The position numbers and the translations under genes are program-made. Below, one piece after another: positions 35,261-43,409 of a DNA stretch of 64,000 nucleotides. The notes under the pieces are model-generated. The model saw only the letters and a list, made by a program, of their open reading frames with translations. It did not search any database and had not been told where the DNA came from. The stretch is from Pseudoalteromonas piratica (GTDB taxonomy: Bacteria > Pseudomonadota > Gammaproteobacteria > Enterobacterales > Alteromonadaceae), in assembly GCF_000788395.1 (NCBI RefSeq), contig NZ_CP009888.1, forward strand, positions 881,001-945,000, written 5' to 3'. Within the stretch, counting starts at the first letter, position 1; each line of letters begins with the position of its first letter.

Positions 35261-37591
35261 ATGAGAAAGTTCGTTGTTTTATTGCTAATTTTAGTGGTGT
35301 CAGGTTGTACTGTTATGGCGGTTAATAACTGGCAGCAGAAATATGGTTCGCCTGAAGTGAAACAACGAATTGTCGATAGTCAAACAGACCAAGGTCAGTT
35401 TTATCATGATGCTGTTAAGCCCGTATTAGAAAGTCGCTGTGTTGTTTGTCATGGCTGCTATGATGCGCCGTGTCAGTTAAAATTAACCTCACCTGCGGGC
35501 ATCGATCGAGGAGTTAGCAAACAAGTTGTTTACGATGGTACTCGCTTGGTTGCAGCCACTCCGCATCGCTTATTTGTTGATGCACAATCAACCTCACAAT
35601 GGCGTGATCTTGGCTTTTCGCCAGTATTAAATGAATACCCCGAATCGCCAACAAATAACTTGGCTGCCAGTGTGCTTTACAACAGTTTGTTAGTTAAGAA
35701 GTCTAACCCATTACCACAGGTGGCCAAGCTTGGCAGCGAGTATGACTTTTCGTTAGACCGTTCGGCTAATTGTGCGAGCATCGAAAATTATCGAGATACT
35801 GTAGCAAAACAGCCTAATTTAGGCATGCCTTATGGCTTTCCAGCCATTAGTGACGACGAATTTAACGTATTACAGCACTGGCTAATGCAAGGTGCGAAAA
35901 TGGCAAGCTTAGCACCTGTTGATGAATATACTCACCAGCAGGTAAAAAAGTGGGAAGCGTTTTTAAATCAAGACTCAGCTAAACATCAATTGATGTCGCG
36001 CTATATTTATGAGCATTGGTTTTTAACCAATATCTATTTTACAAACGCAAATGACGTCACTTACTACAAACTTGTTCGCTCAAAAACACCACCGGGCGAG
36101 CCTATAGAGGTGATAGCAACCCGCCGACCGTTTGATGACCCGAAAGTAGAGCGCGTTTATTACCGCTTAACACGTAATCAAGCCAGTATTTTAGCTAAAA
36201 ATCATATTCCGTTGGCACTTAATAACAAAGAGTTGGCTAGGCTGCATCAGTTATTCCTAGAAACAAACTATGAGGTTGCTCAATTGCCGAGTTATCAAGT
36301 GGAGGTAGCCTCAAATCCATTCAAGAGCTTTGCTCAAATACCAACTGAAGTGAAATACCAATTTTTATTGGACCATGCACAAACAATCATTATGGGTTTT
36401 ATTAAAGGCCCTGTTTGCCGAGGGCAAGTAGCGTTAAATGTGATTAATGATCACTTTTGGGTCGCCTTTGTTGAGCCTAAGCGTGTTGGTAATGCCAATA
36501 TGGATGAGTTCTTTCATCAAATGGATGACTATTTAGCCATGCCTGCACAAGAACAAAGCAATGCGTTACCCATTAGCAGTTGGCTGAAGTATTCACGCTT
36601 GCAAGCAAAATTCTTGGAACAGAAAAATGCGAAAATGAATACATCATTTGCTGATGGCAAAGGGCTTGATATGTCGCTTGTTTGGCAAGGAGAAGGGCAT
36701 AATGATAATGCCGCACTAACTATTTTTAGGCATTTTGATAGTGCGACTGTTGTCAAAGGCTTTGTTGGGCAAGCGCCAAAAACCATGTGGGTACTTGACT
36801 ACAGTTTATTCGAACGTATCCACTATTTGCTCGTCGCTGGTTTTGATGTTTATGGTAATGTTGGCCATCAGCTTATAACGCGATTGTATATGGACTTTTT
36901 ACGTATGGAAGGCGAGCAAAACTTTTTGGCATTTTTACCACCTGAAGAACGTAAAAAGTTAAACGCACATTGGTATCGCGAGGCACCAAAAAGCCTAGTT
37001 GAGTACTTAAAATCGAATGAGCAATTTAACCAACCTTCAGGCGTTGAGTTTAGCTCGGATGATTTACAAGGGGAGCTTTATAGCAAAATAAAGCAGCATT
37101 TGGCGGCTGTCTTAAATACCCGCTATGAGCTCGACAATGACGGCGTGAGCCAAGCTCTTGAACAATTGAATCGGCTTCCTAATACGGCGGTAGAACAACT
37201 CGCGCAAGTATCGTTTATTCTTGTTAAAGATGGCGACAAACACACAAGCTATAGTTTGCTGCATCATAATGCACACCTTAATATTTCAAGCTTACTGAAT
37301 GAAGGCGCACAGCGTGCACCAAAGGAAGATACAGCCAGTTTAGTTAATGGGTTTATCGGTGATTACCCAGCCGTGCTGTTCTATTTAGAGAAAGAGCAAG
37401 TGGATGAATTTGTCGGCAAACTGCAAGCCGTTAACTCAGAGAAAAGTTATATAGCGCTTAAAAATCAGTTTGCGATTAGGCGAACTCACCCAGAATTTTG
37501 GCGATATAGCGACATTTTGCATAAAACTGCTAAACAAGCATTAACAGTTGAATATGGAATCTTTGATTACAATCGTTTTGAGAACAAATAG
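35261..37591 (+). CDS. cti: Fatty acid cis/trans isomerase, periplasmic heme lipoprotein
   Basis: 776 residues, the normal Cti length. A lipobox (V-V-S-G-C, Cys16) suggests membrane anchoring. The cytochrome c motif C-V-V-C-H lies at 60-64, immediately followed by further cysteines at 66 and 71. Established knowledge: Cti converts cis-unsaturated phospholipid acyl chains to trans without lipid synthesis, a fast way to stiffen the membrane under solvent, heat or osmotic stress. It follows the acidic small protein gene directly. Confidence 0.93.
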   Translation: MRKFVVLLLILVVSGCTVMAVNNWQQKYGSPEVKQRIVDSQTDQGQFYHDAVKPVLESRCVVCHGCYDAPCQLKLTSPAGIDRGVSKQVVYDGTRLVAATPHRLFVDAQSTSQWRDLGFSPVLNEYPESPTNNLAASVLYNSLLVKKSNPLPQVAKLGSEYDFSLDRSANCASIENYRDTVAKQPNLGMPYGFPAISDDEFNVLQHWLMQGAKMASLAPVDEYTHQQVKKWEAFLNQDSAKHQLMSRYIYEHWFLTNIYFTNANDVTYYKLVRSKTPPGEPIEVIATRRPFDDPKVERVYYRLTRNQASILAKNHIPLALNNKELARLHQLFLETNYEVAQLPSYQVEVASNPFKSFAQIPTEVKYQFLLDHAQTIIMGFIKGPVCRGQVALNVINDHFWVAFVEPKRVGNANMDEFFHQMDDYLAMPAQEQSNALPISSWLKYSRLQAKFLEQKNAKMNTSFADGKGLDMSLVWQGEGHNDNAALTIFRHFDSATVVKGFVGQAPKTMWVLDYSLFERIHYLLVAGFDVYGNVGHQLITRLYMDFLRMEGEQNFLAFLPPEERKKLNAHWYREAPKSLVEYLKSNEQFNQPSGVEFSSDDLQGELYSKIKQHLAAVLNTRYELDNDGVSQALEQLNRLPNTAVEQLAQVSFILVKDGDKHTSYSLLHHNAHLNISSLLNEGAQRAPKEDTASLVNGFIGDYPAVLFYLEKEQVDEFVGKLQAVNSEKSYIALKNQFAIRRTHPEFWRYSDILHKTAKQALTVEYGIFDYNRFENK

Positions 37592-37707
37592 TTAATGATT
37601 TTGAGGGATATTATCTTTGTGAAACTGATGTAAACAGTTTGCTAATACTTGATTTGTCCCTAAATAATTTGGCAAAATCTGATAATTCGTTCTAGTTGAG
37701 AATAACA

Positions 37708-38208
37708 ATGAAAATTTTACTAGCGATATGCATTCTTGTATTACCGTTTTTTGCAAAAGCCGATAAAGTTCAACGTAAATGTTATAGCTCTGATGGTACT
37801 GTTAAGTTCACAACGCGTCGCTGTGCGCCGGGTGAGCGAGAAGAAATTATTAACAGTGGTCAATCATTAATACAATTTGCTCAAAAAGCGAGTAACAACG
37901 TGACTGGCCTAAATAGTGGTTTTGATAATTCTGATCTCACTTACTTTTTAAAGCAAAATTACTCTCAAACTGCGTGGAGTGAAAATATTATTCGCAGCTA
38001 CTTAGAACCAAAAGAGGCTGTAGTCGTTGTTGATACGTTTCGTATTTATAAACTTGAAGAAATTTGCCAAGCCACAATGAATTGGATTGACCAATATCCG
38101 CATTCACGTTTTGATTTATCTTCTATGCGATTAGAGTTCAATACCGGTGAAACGTTTGCTGCGCGCTATGTGAAAAAGTCGCAGTGTGATTTTGAGTTAA
38201 GGCAATAA
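37708..38208 (+). CDS. Secreted hypothetical protein with N-terminal DUF4124-like segment
   Basis: 166 residues from the ATG at 37708. Signal peptide M-K-I-L-L-A-I-C-I-L-V-L-P-F-F-A-K-A. The mature start K-V-Q-R-K-C-Y-S-S-D-G-T-V-K-F-T-T-R-R-C resembles the short DUF4124-type beta unit with two cysteines. Two further cysteines occur later (E-I-C-Q-A and S-Q-C-D-F). Function unknown. Confidence 0.65.
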   Translation: MKILLAICILVLPFFAKADKVQRKCYSSDGTVKFTTRRCAPGEREEIINSGQSLIQFAQKASNNVTGLNSGFDNSDLTYFLKQNYSQTAWSENIIRSYLEPKEAVVVVDTFRIYKLEEICQATMNWIDQYPHSRFDLSSMRLEFNTGETFAARYVKKSQCDFELRQ

Positions 38209-38256
38209 TTCACGCTTTTTGATACACTAGACCCAGTTTAATTTTAGAGAAAAAAA

Positions 38257-38877
38257 ATGTCTGCGAATGTGAATAAAATCTGCACGATGCTTGAAATGCA
38301 AAATGCAATGAATACCAAAGTGCATGCTGAATGGTTTAACCAAGGTTTTGAATGGTACCGTGCTATTTGGGTTGAATGCGCTGAAATGCTTGATCATTAC
38401 GGTTGGAAGTGGTGGAAAAAACAAACGCCAGATACAGAGCAGGTTATTCTTGAGCTAGTCGATATTTTTCACTTTGGTTTATCACTTCGCATCGATGGTA
38501 CAACAAGCTACCAAGAGATTGCTGAGCAACTTACCAGTGAACTTGAACAGCCAACGCAAGCTGAAGACTTCAAGCAAACTCTAGAGTTATTAGCTGCAAG
38601 TGCAGTGGCAAATAAAACATTTGATGCAGCGGCATTCGCTGGTTGTATGGCGCAAATCGGTATGGATATTGATGATTTATACCGTGGATATGTGGGTAAA
38701 AATACGCTGAACTTTTTCCGTCAGGACCATGGCTATAAAGATGGTAGCTATATTAAGGTATGGCATGGACAAGAAGATAACGAGCACTTAGTTGAAGTAG
38801 TTAAGTCACTTGATATTAACCAAGCGAACTTTGCTGACTTAGTGTATCAAGGTTTAAAAGAACGTTATCCAGCTTAA
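38257..38877 (+). CDS. Dimeric all-alpha dUTP diphosphatase (dUTPase-2 family)
   Basis: 206 residues. The segments W-Y-R-A-I-W-V-E-C-A-E-M-L-D-H and W-W-K-K followed by L-E-L-V-D-I-F-H-F carry the metal-binding E-x-x-E/D pairs of the dimeric dUTPases of Leishmania, Campylobacter and phages, unrelated to the trimeric E. coli Dut. It should hydrolyse dUTP to dUMP and pyrophosphate, keeping uracil out of DNA. A terminator follows. Confidence 0.88.
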   Translation: MSANVNKICTMLEMQNAMNTKVHAEWFNQGFEWYRAIWVECAEMLDHYGWKWWKKQTPDTEQVILELVDIFHFGLSLRIDGTTSYQEIAEQLTSELEQPTQAEDFKQTLELLAASAVANKTFDAAAFAGCMAQIGMDIDDLYRGYVGKNTLNFFRQDHGYKDGSYIKVWHGQEDNEHLVEVVKSLDINQANFADLVYQGLKERYPA

Positions 38878-38893
38878 TTACTTTGCAAGATAA

Positions 38894-38920
38894 GAAGGTC
38901 GCAGATTGCGACCTTTTTTG
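38894..38920 (+). terminator. Intrinsic terminator of the dUTPase gene
   Basis: AAGGTCGC-AGATT-GCGACCTT followed by a T-run. Confidence 0.88.
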
Positions 38921-38925
38921 TTTGT

Positions 38926-39237
38926 TCAGTGTGAGTGTGAAGTGATGTATTCGGCTATTTTAGTCGCTTCGCCTTTACTCATAGTTTTAAAGACAGGCAT
39001 TTTAGTATTACTCTCACCTTGTTTCATTTTATGAACAAGTTGCCACTCTTCTAACCCAGTTCCTATATTGGCAGGAATACCTTTTAAGAAATTTCCTTTG
39101 CCACTTTGTCGATGGCATCCAGCGCAGTGATATTCGTAGAGTGCTTGGCCAGACTTTATTGAAGGGTGGTCATGAGCATCATCATTGCAAGCGGTCACTA
39201 TCAGAAATAAGAATATCATTACACCGATTTTAAACAC
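38926..39237 (-). CDS. Small c-type cytochrome lipoprotein
   Basis: 103 residues. The signal ends in the lipobox I-V-T-A-C. A single heme motif C-A-G-C-H lies near residue 38, and the distal methionine is probably in T-K-M-P-V-F. This is a class I cytochrome c of the kind that passes electrons at the membrane. No partner oxidase or reductase is adjacent. Confidence 0.85.
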   Translation of the reverse strand: MFKIGVMIFLFLIVTACNDDAHDHPSIKSGQALYEYHCAGCHRQSGKGNFLKGIPANIGTGLEEWQLVHKMKQGESNTKMPVFKTMSKGEATKIAEYITSHSH

Positions 39238-39425
39238 TTTGTCACCTTAGGTAGCTGATAAGTCATTAAGTTGTTTTAGGCAAAAGCACATTACTTATTC
39301 AAAGTATTAAATAGTGAACATGAGTAGTGCCGATATGTGGGGTAAGCCTATAAAAGTTGACCCCTTCTGAAAACTTATGACTTCCCTTCAATTCTGTCAA
39401 CTTGATGATTCACTCATATTTTAAA

Positions 39426-40082
39426 TTAGCGAATAGGTAACAGAGAGCGGTAATCTTCTATTGAAATATAGCCCGGTAATGTGCGTGTTTCTTTTGTGGA
39501 GTCTGGATTAGCCACAGCCAGCAAATGTTTAATACCATACAGCTTGGCTGCGTCTAATACAGCAAGGCTATCATCGACAAATAGCGTTCGCTCTTTGTCA
39601 AAACCAAGTTTTTGCTCAACCTGCTGCCATAAGCTTTGTGACTCTTTACTAACGCCAAATTCGTGAGTCGATATTAGTGCATCTAAGTGCACATCAAATG
39701 CTGTTTGTTCAATTTTTAATGACAGGCTGTCAGGGTGAGCATTGGTGAGTAAGATTAATGTTTTGCCAGCTTTTTTTAGCGCTTGTAAGAATTCAGGCAC
39801 ATCTTCGCGAACTGTAATAAGGTGTTTGATCTCTTGCTTGAGTTCAACAATGGGTAAGTCGAGCTCTTGTTGCCAGTAATCTAGGCAATACCACTCTATT
39901 TGCCCTTCTACTTTTTGATATTTTTTAGATAATGCTTCAAACGCTTGTTCTTTACTTATGCCGTGCTTTTCGGCAAGTTTTTGCGGGATCAGTTCAAGCC
40001 AATAATGGTTGTCGAAATGAAGGTCTAATAAAGTGCCATCCATATCAAATAAGATGGTGTCAATTTCCTGCCAATTTAACAT
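39426..40082 (-). CDS. yrfG: HAD-family GMP/IMP nucleotidase
   Basis: 218 residues. The HAD motifs are present: D-M-D-G-T-L-L-D (motif I), L-L-T-N-A (motif II), a lysine near S-K-E-S-Q, and V-D-D-S (motif IV). The opening L-D-L-H-F-D-N-H-Y-W and the whole layout match E. coli YrfG, which dephosphorylates purine nucleotides. In E. coli yrfG is divergent from nudE, exactly as here. Confidence 0.88.
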   Translation of the reverse strand: MLNWQEIDTILFDMDGTLLDLHFDNHYWLELIPQKLAEKHGISKEQAFEALSKKYQKVEGQIEWYCLDYWQQELDLPIVELKQEIKHLITVREDVPEFLQALKKAGKTLILLTNAHPDSLSLKIEQTAFDVHLDALISTHEFGVSKESQSLWQQVEQKLGFDKERTLFVDDSLAVLDAAKLYGIKHLLAVANPDSTKETRTLPGYISIEDYRSLLPIR

Positions 40083-40139
40083 AGGTTTTTTAGTTTAAAC
40101 GTTTTATTATAAATCTAAGCTGTAGTTTAACAGAGTTTT

Positions 40140-40697
40140 ATGATGCCCGATAAAAAAGGATTAACCCTTCCCGAAGTCACCCGTATAGATGAAGTTTCTC
40201 ATAGTAAGCTTTTTACCGTTGAGGCACTTGACTTAACATTTTCGAACGGCGAAAAGAGACAATATGAACGCATAAAAGGGGGGAGCCGAGGCGCTGTTTT
40301 GGTTGTTCCTATTGATGCTGAGAATAACTTAATATTAGTACGTGAGTATTGTGCGGGCACACATGATTATCAATTAGGTTTCCCTAAAGGTCTAATTGAT
40401 CCTGGTGAAACGCCAGTGCAAGCTGGTAATCGTGAACTAAAAGAAGAAGCCGGGTTTGGTGCAAAACAATTTGCTGAACTAAAATTAGTGTCGTTAGCTC
40501 CCAGTTACTTTAATGCTAAAATGCACATCTTGTTAGCGCAAAGTCTTTACCCTGAAAAGCTAGCTGGAGATGAACCAGAACCGTTAGAAGTGGTTAAATG
40601 GCCTTTGAATGATTGGCAATCATTATTACAACAAACTGATTTTACAGAAGCACGCAGCGTTGCAGCTTTGTTATTAGCGAAGCAGCACTTATCTTAA
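40140..40697 (+). CDS. nudE: ADP compounds hydrolase NudE (Nudix)
   Basis: 185 residues. The Nudix box G-x5-E-x7-R-E-x-x-E-E-x-G runs from G-L-I-D-P-G-E-T-P to R-E-L-K-E-E-A-G-F-G near residues 93-116. NudE cleaves ADP-ribose, NADH and Ap3A-type dinucleotides. Position, divergent from yrfG and 22 bp before cysQ, supports the assignment. Either of the first two ATG codons could be the start. Confidence 0.9.
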   Translation: MMPDKKGLTLPEVTRIDEVSHSKLFTVEALDLTFSNGEKRQYERIKGGSRGAVLVVPIDAENNLILVREYCAGTHDYQLGFPKGLIDPGETPVQAGNRELKEEAGFGAKQFAELKLVSLAPSYFNAKMHILLAQSLYPEKLAGDEPEPLEVVKWPLNDWQSLLQQTDFTEARSVAALLLAKQHLS

Positions 40698-40719
40698 TTT
40701 AGATTAACAGTAGTAACGA

Positions 40720-41511
40720 ATGAAAGAATTTATAGAGCCTTGTATTCAAATTGCACAGCATGCGGGTGATGCTATTTTAGAAGTGTACCATCAGGACGAT
40801 ATTGAGCTGTGTGAAAAATCGGATAACACACCTGTTACAAAAGCTGACTTAGCAGCTAATGAAGTATTGCTAGCAGGTCTCAAAGCACTGTCCCCGGATA
40901 TACCGATTATGTCTGAGGAAACGCCGATTCCTTCATTAGAACAGCGCGAAAACTGGGAGCGTTATTGGCTGCTAGATCCACTTGATGGCACGGGAGAGTT
41001 TGTGCTTAAAAGTGGTGACTTTGCCGTTAATATTGCCTTGGTAGAAAATAACAAACCGGTATTTGGCGTTATTTTCTGGCCAACAGAAGGGGTTACCTAT
41101 TGGGCGATGGCTGACTTAGGTGCGTTTAAACGTGAAAATGGCGAAGATACAAAAATACAGGTGCAACGTCAGTCGGAGTTGAAATTAGCTGTTAGTCGTC
41201 GCCAAAATATCGCAACAGTGAGCAAATACATCGAGCAAGAATTTGATACCTTGCCTTTGGGATCATGTTCATTAAAAGCCTGTGCAATTGCTGAAGGGCG
41301 TGCAGATGCTTTTATGCGAATAGGGCCGACAGGGGAATGGGATACAGGCGCATCGCAAATTATTGTAGAAATGGCTGGTGGAAAGCTATTTGATGCTGAG
41401 TTTAACCCTATTACCTATAACCAGCGTGAAACTACTGAAAATCCTGATTTTATTATAACGGGTGATCAAAGCTATCCTTGGCAAGAAATGATCAAACCAC
41501 ACAAGCGTTGA
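40720..41511 (+). CDS. cysQ: 3'(2'),5'-bisphosphate nucleotidase
   Basis: 263 residues. The metal sites of the inositol monophosphatase superfamily are visible: S-E-E-T (near 66), D-P-L-D-G-T (near 88) and W-D-T-G-A-S (near 207). CysQ removes the 3' phosphate from PAP, the by-product of PAPS reduction, and so serves the sulfate pathway whose reductase genes lie at 7334-11708. It probably forms an operon with nudE. Confidence 0.92.
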   Translation: MKEFIEPCIQIAQHAGDAILEVYHQDDIELCEKSDNTPVTKADLAANEVLLAGLKALSPDIPIMSEETPIPSLEQRENWERYWLLDPLDGTGEFVLKSGDFAVNIALVENNKPVFGVIFWPTEGVTYWAMADLGAFKRENGEDTKIQVQRQSELKLAVSRRQNIATVSKYIEQEFDTLPLGSCSLKACAIAEGRADAFMRIGPTGEWDTGASQIIVEMAGGKLFDAEFNPITYNQRETTENPDFIITGDQSYPWQEMIKPHKR

Positions 41512-41551
41512 TTGTAATTTGAGCAGTTAAACGTGTTTTATCAGAAAGTGC

Positions 41552-41586
41552 TTGCATAAATGTAATAAATCTATATTATAGCGCCT
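41552..41586 (+). promoter_or_regulatory. Promoter of the tRNA-fMet genes with GC-rich discriminator
   Basis: TTGCAT (41552-41557), 16 bases, TATTAT (41574-41579), followed by AGCGCCTC. A GC-rich stretch between the -10 box and the start point is typical of stringently controlled stable-RNA promoters. Confidence 0.65.
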
Positions 41587-41616
41587 CACTTAAGCAGCAA
41601 AGCTTAAGAATACAGG

Positions 41617-41693
<77 letters not shown>

Positions 41694-41742
41694 ACTTTTT
41701 GGTAGCCAATTCTTTTAGAATGAATTAAAACTTCTAAGGCTT

Positions 41743-41758
41743 GTTCACGTTCGTGAAC
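41743..41758. repeat. Hairpin in the spacer between the two tRNA-fMet genes
   Basis: GTTCACG-TT-CGTGAAC, a perfect 7-bp stem, eight bases before the second tRNA. There is no T-run, so it is more likely a processing or spacing element than a terminator. Confidence 0.45.
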
Positions 41759-41766
41759 CATTCTGA

Positions 41767-41843
<77 letters not shown>

Positions 41844-41897
41844 TTTCTTGTTTTTCCATATAATTCAAACTTATTAATCAAGTATATTTCGCCCTAC

Positions 41898-41944
41898 GGT
41901 CGTCGTTAGTGCCTAACGCGTATCAAATCCGGCTCCCGCAACCA
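41898..41944 (+). pseudogene. tRNA-fMet 3' fragment 1 with hairpin insertion
   Basis: GGTCGTCG and TCAAATCCGGCTCCCGCAACCA are identical to the variable/T-arm and acceptor 3' end of tRNA-fMet. In place of the two T-stem bases between them stands TTAGTGCCTAACGCGTA, which makes the hairpin CGTTAG-TGC-CTAACG (41904-41918). No 5' half of a tRNA precedes it, so it cannot fold as tRNA. Confidence 0.8.
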
Positions 41945-41999
41945 TTTCTTGTTTTTCTCTTATAATCCTAATTTAATAATCAAACTTACTTTGCCCTAC

Positions 42000-42045
42000 G
42001 GTCGTCGTTGGTGCCCAACGCGTATCAAATCGGCTCCCGCAACTA
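42000..42045 (+). pseudogene. tRNA-fMet 3' fragment 2 with hairpin insertion
   Basis: Same layout as fragment 1 but the hairpin is CGTTGG-TGC-CCAACG (42006-42020): the A-T pair of fragment 1 is replaced by G-C. One C of the T-arm is lost (CAAATCGGC), and the end is CTA instead of CCA. Confidence 0.8.
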
Positions 42046-42099
42046 TTTCTTATTTTTCCATATAATTCAAATTTATTAATCAAGTATATTTCGCCCTAC

Positions 42100-42145
42100 G
42101 GTCGTCGTTGGTGCCCAACGCATATCAAATCGGCTCCCGCAACCA
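42100..42145 (+). pseudogene. tRNA-fMet 3' fragment 3 with hairpin insertion
   Basis: Hairpin CGTTGG-TGC-CCAACG at 42106-42120, followed by CATAT rather than CGTAT. It shares the C deletion with fragment 2 but keeps CCA. Confidence 0.8.
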
Positions 42146-42282
42146 TTTCTTGTTTTTCCCTTATTATCCTAATTTAATAATCCAAAATATTTCGTCTTAT
42201 TATTGTCTTCGTTATAGATATTCAATATTTACCTAAATCCGGTTTCTGGAAGTTTTCCTATATCTGAACTCTTATTTTTAAA

Positions 42283-42747
42283 TTAAATTTTTCTATCTTG
42301 CAGGCATAATACGAGTCTGAGCATATCTTTATGCTGTATACCATTTTCAAAAATGGGTTTTGAGTAGTTATCTAAAAAATGATTTTTAATAATGCTGTCT
42401 ACGCGAAATCCTAGCTTTTGATAAAAACCGAGTTGATGGCCAAATGTACCTGTGCCTACTTCAATACGTAAAAAGTCGCTTTGCTTTAGCTCTGAAATAG
42501 CGAACGCCAGTAGCTTTGAACCAATGCCTAACGCTTGATGGGAAGGAACTACAGCAATATTCATTAACTCTATACATTGTGAACTTTGCTCTTTAAATAC
42601 ACAGGCACCCGCTAGATTAATATCCTGAGTGGCTGCAAAGCAGAAACTATTCGATAAATAAGTTCTTATCTTTTGTTCATCAGGATCAGCTTCCAATAAA
42701 AGCGATAATGGTATTAGCTCGGGAGCGATTTGAGAAAAGGTTAGCAT
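42283..42747 (-). CDS. GNAT-family N-acetyltransferase
   Basis: 154 residues. The acetyl-CoA motif appears as H-Q-A-L-G-I-G-S-K-L-L near residues 69-79, with later F-Y-Q-K-L-G-F-R-V near 108-116. Substrate unknown. It starts 2 bp after the stop of the DnaJ-related gene, so it is likely in the same transcript. Confidence 0.83.
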   Translation of the reverse strand: MLTFSQIAPELIPLSLLLEADPDEQKIRTYLSNSFCFAATQDINLAGACVFKEQSSQCIELMNIAVVPSHQALGIGSKLLAFAISELKQSDFLRIEVGTGTFGHQLGFYQKLGFRVDSIIKNHFLDNYSKPIFENGIQHKDMLRLVLCLQDRKI

Positions 42748-42749
42748 CG

Positions 42750-43361
42750 TTATTTGGTCCTTGAAAAATGCTTAAGCAATGCTTGATAAGCGCTATTTGC
42801 CGCTAAGTAATTATCAGAGTTGTGGCTTGCAGTTTTATCCGGGTGTGAGGTGAGGGCAATTTTATACCAGGCGCGTTTTACCTGTTTTAAAGTGGCATTA
42901 TTAGGTAAGCCAAGTACATCGAAAGCGTCATTTACATCATGCAATTCAAAATGGTTACGAGCAGTGTAGTAGTGCCAAAAACTATCTAATAAACTCTTTA
43001 TCTCTTCATTAGAAATCGCAATGTTTGAAAAGTCTAAATAGTAATCTGCGAGCTTTGAATTGGTGTCAGAGAGTTGTTTTTCTTGATAGCAAATCAGCTG
43101 AATGTTAATCGAATCGATTACTACGGCATACCCAAGAGCATTGGCGTCAGTTTGCAGATTAAAGAGCGCATTCATCACTAAGAAGTTTTGCTTAAATAAA
43201 TTTTGTTCAGGATCTTTATCGAGCGAAATGAGCAGTTTCTGCTCTTTTAAATGGCTAAAGATGTGGTTGAGTTTACAGTTAGGTGATTGTAAAAGCAGAT
43301 CAAAAATAGCTTGTTGCAGTGAGAATGAAATGCTTTCTAAGCTATTTTCCAAGTTGTTCAT
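42750..43361 (-). CDS. DnaJ-related protein with C-terminal J domain
   Basis: 203 residues from the ATG at 43361. The J domain is at the C-terminus (D-V-L-G-L-P through H-P-D-K-T), with the essential His-Pro-Asp motif, so it should stimulate a DnaK-type chaperone. The N-terminal 130 residues are the helical DNAJ_related module. A TTG codon at 43397 would add 12 residues with C-P-N-C, half a zinc ribbon; it has no ribosome site, but the ATG has only an AAGG directly against it, so the start is unsettled. Confidence 0.82.
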   Translation of the reverse strand: MNNLENSLESISFSLQQAIFDLLLQSPNCKLNHIFSHLKEQKLLISLDKDPEQNLFKQNFLVMNALFNLQTDANALGYAVVIDSINIQLICYQEKQLSDTNSKLADYYLDFSNIAISNEEIKSLLDSFWHYYTARNHFELHDVNDAFDVLGLPNNATLKQVKRAWYKIALTSHPDKTASHNSDNYLAANSAYQALLKHFSRTK

Positions 43362-43409
43362 CCTTGTGTTGCAATTTGGGCAACGTTTGTTGCCCAAACA
43401 TGATTAAGC

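Larger units (their letters stand above)
41844..42258 (+). repeat. Tandem array of about 101-bp units derived from the 3' part of tRNA-fMet, with A/B dimer structure
   Basis: After tRNA copy 2, three units repeat GGTCGTCG, a small hairpin, TCAAAT(C)CGGCTCCCGCAAC and an AT-rich spacer. The GGCTCCCGCAAC anchors start at 41830 (tRNA), 41931, 42032 and 42132. The spacers alternate between two types: A (CATATAATTCAAA..) after tRNA 2 and unit 2, B (TTATAATCCTAATTTAATAATC..) after units 1 and 3. The array is therefore a dimer of about 201 bp repeated. A fourth, heavily decayed unit runs to about 42258 (TAAATCCGGTTTCTGGAAG). Confidence 0.85.

Noticed and set aside
41844-42190. CRISPR-like array of direct repeats
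   Set aside because: The repeated unit is about 101 bp, the copies share most of the spacer as well, the spacers alternate between two related types, and the repeat is tRNA sequence. No cas genes are present.
41844-42190. Additional functional tRNA genes in the repeats
   Set aside because: Only the 3' part of tRNA-fMet is present in each unit. There is no anticodon arm or 5' acceptor strand.
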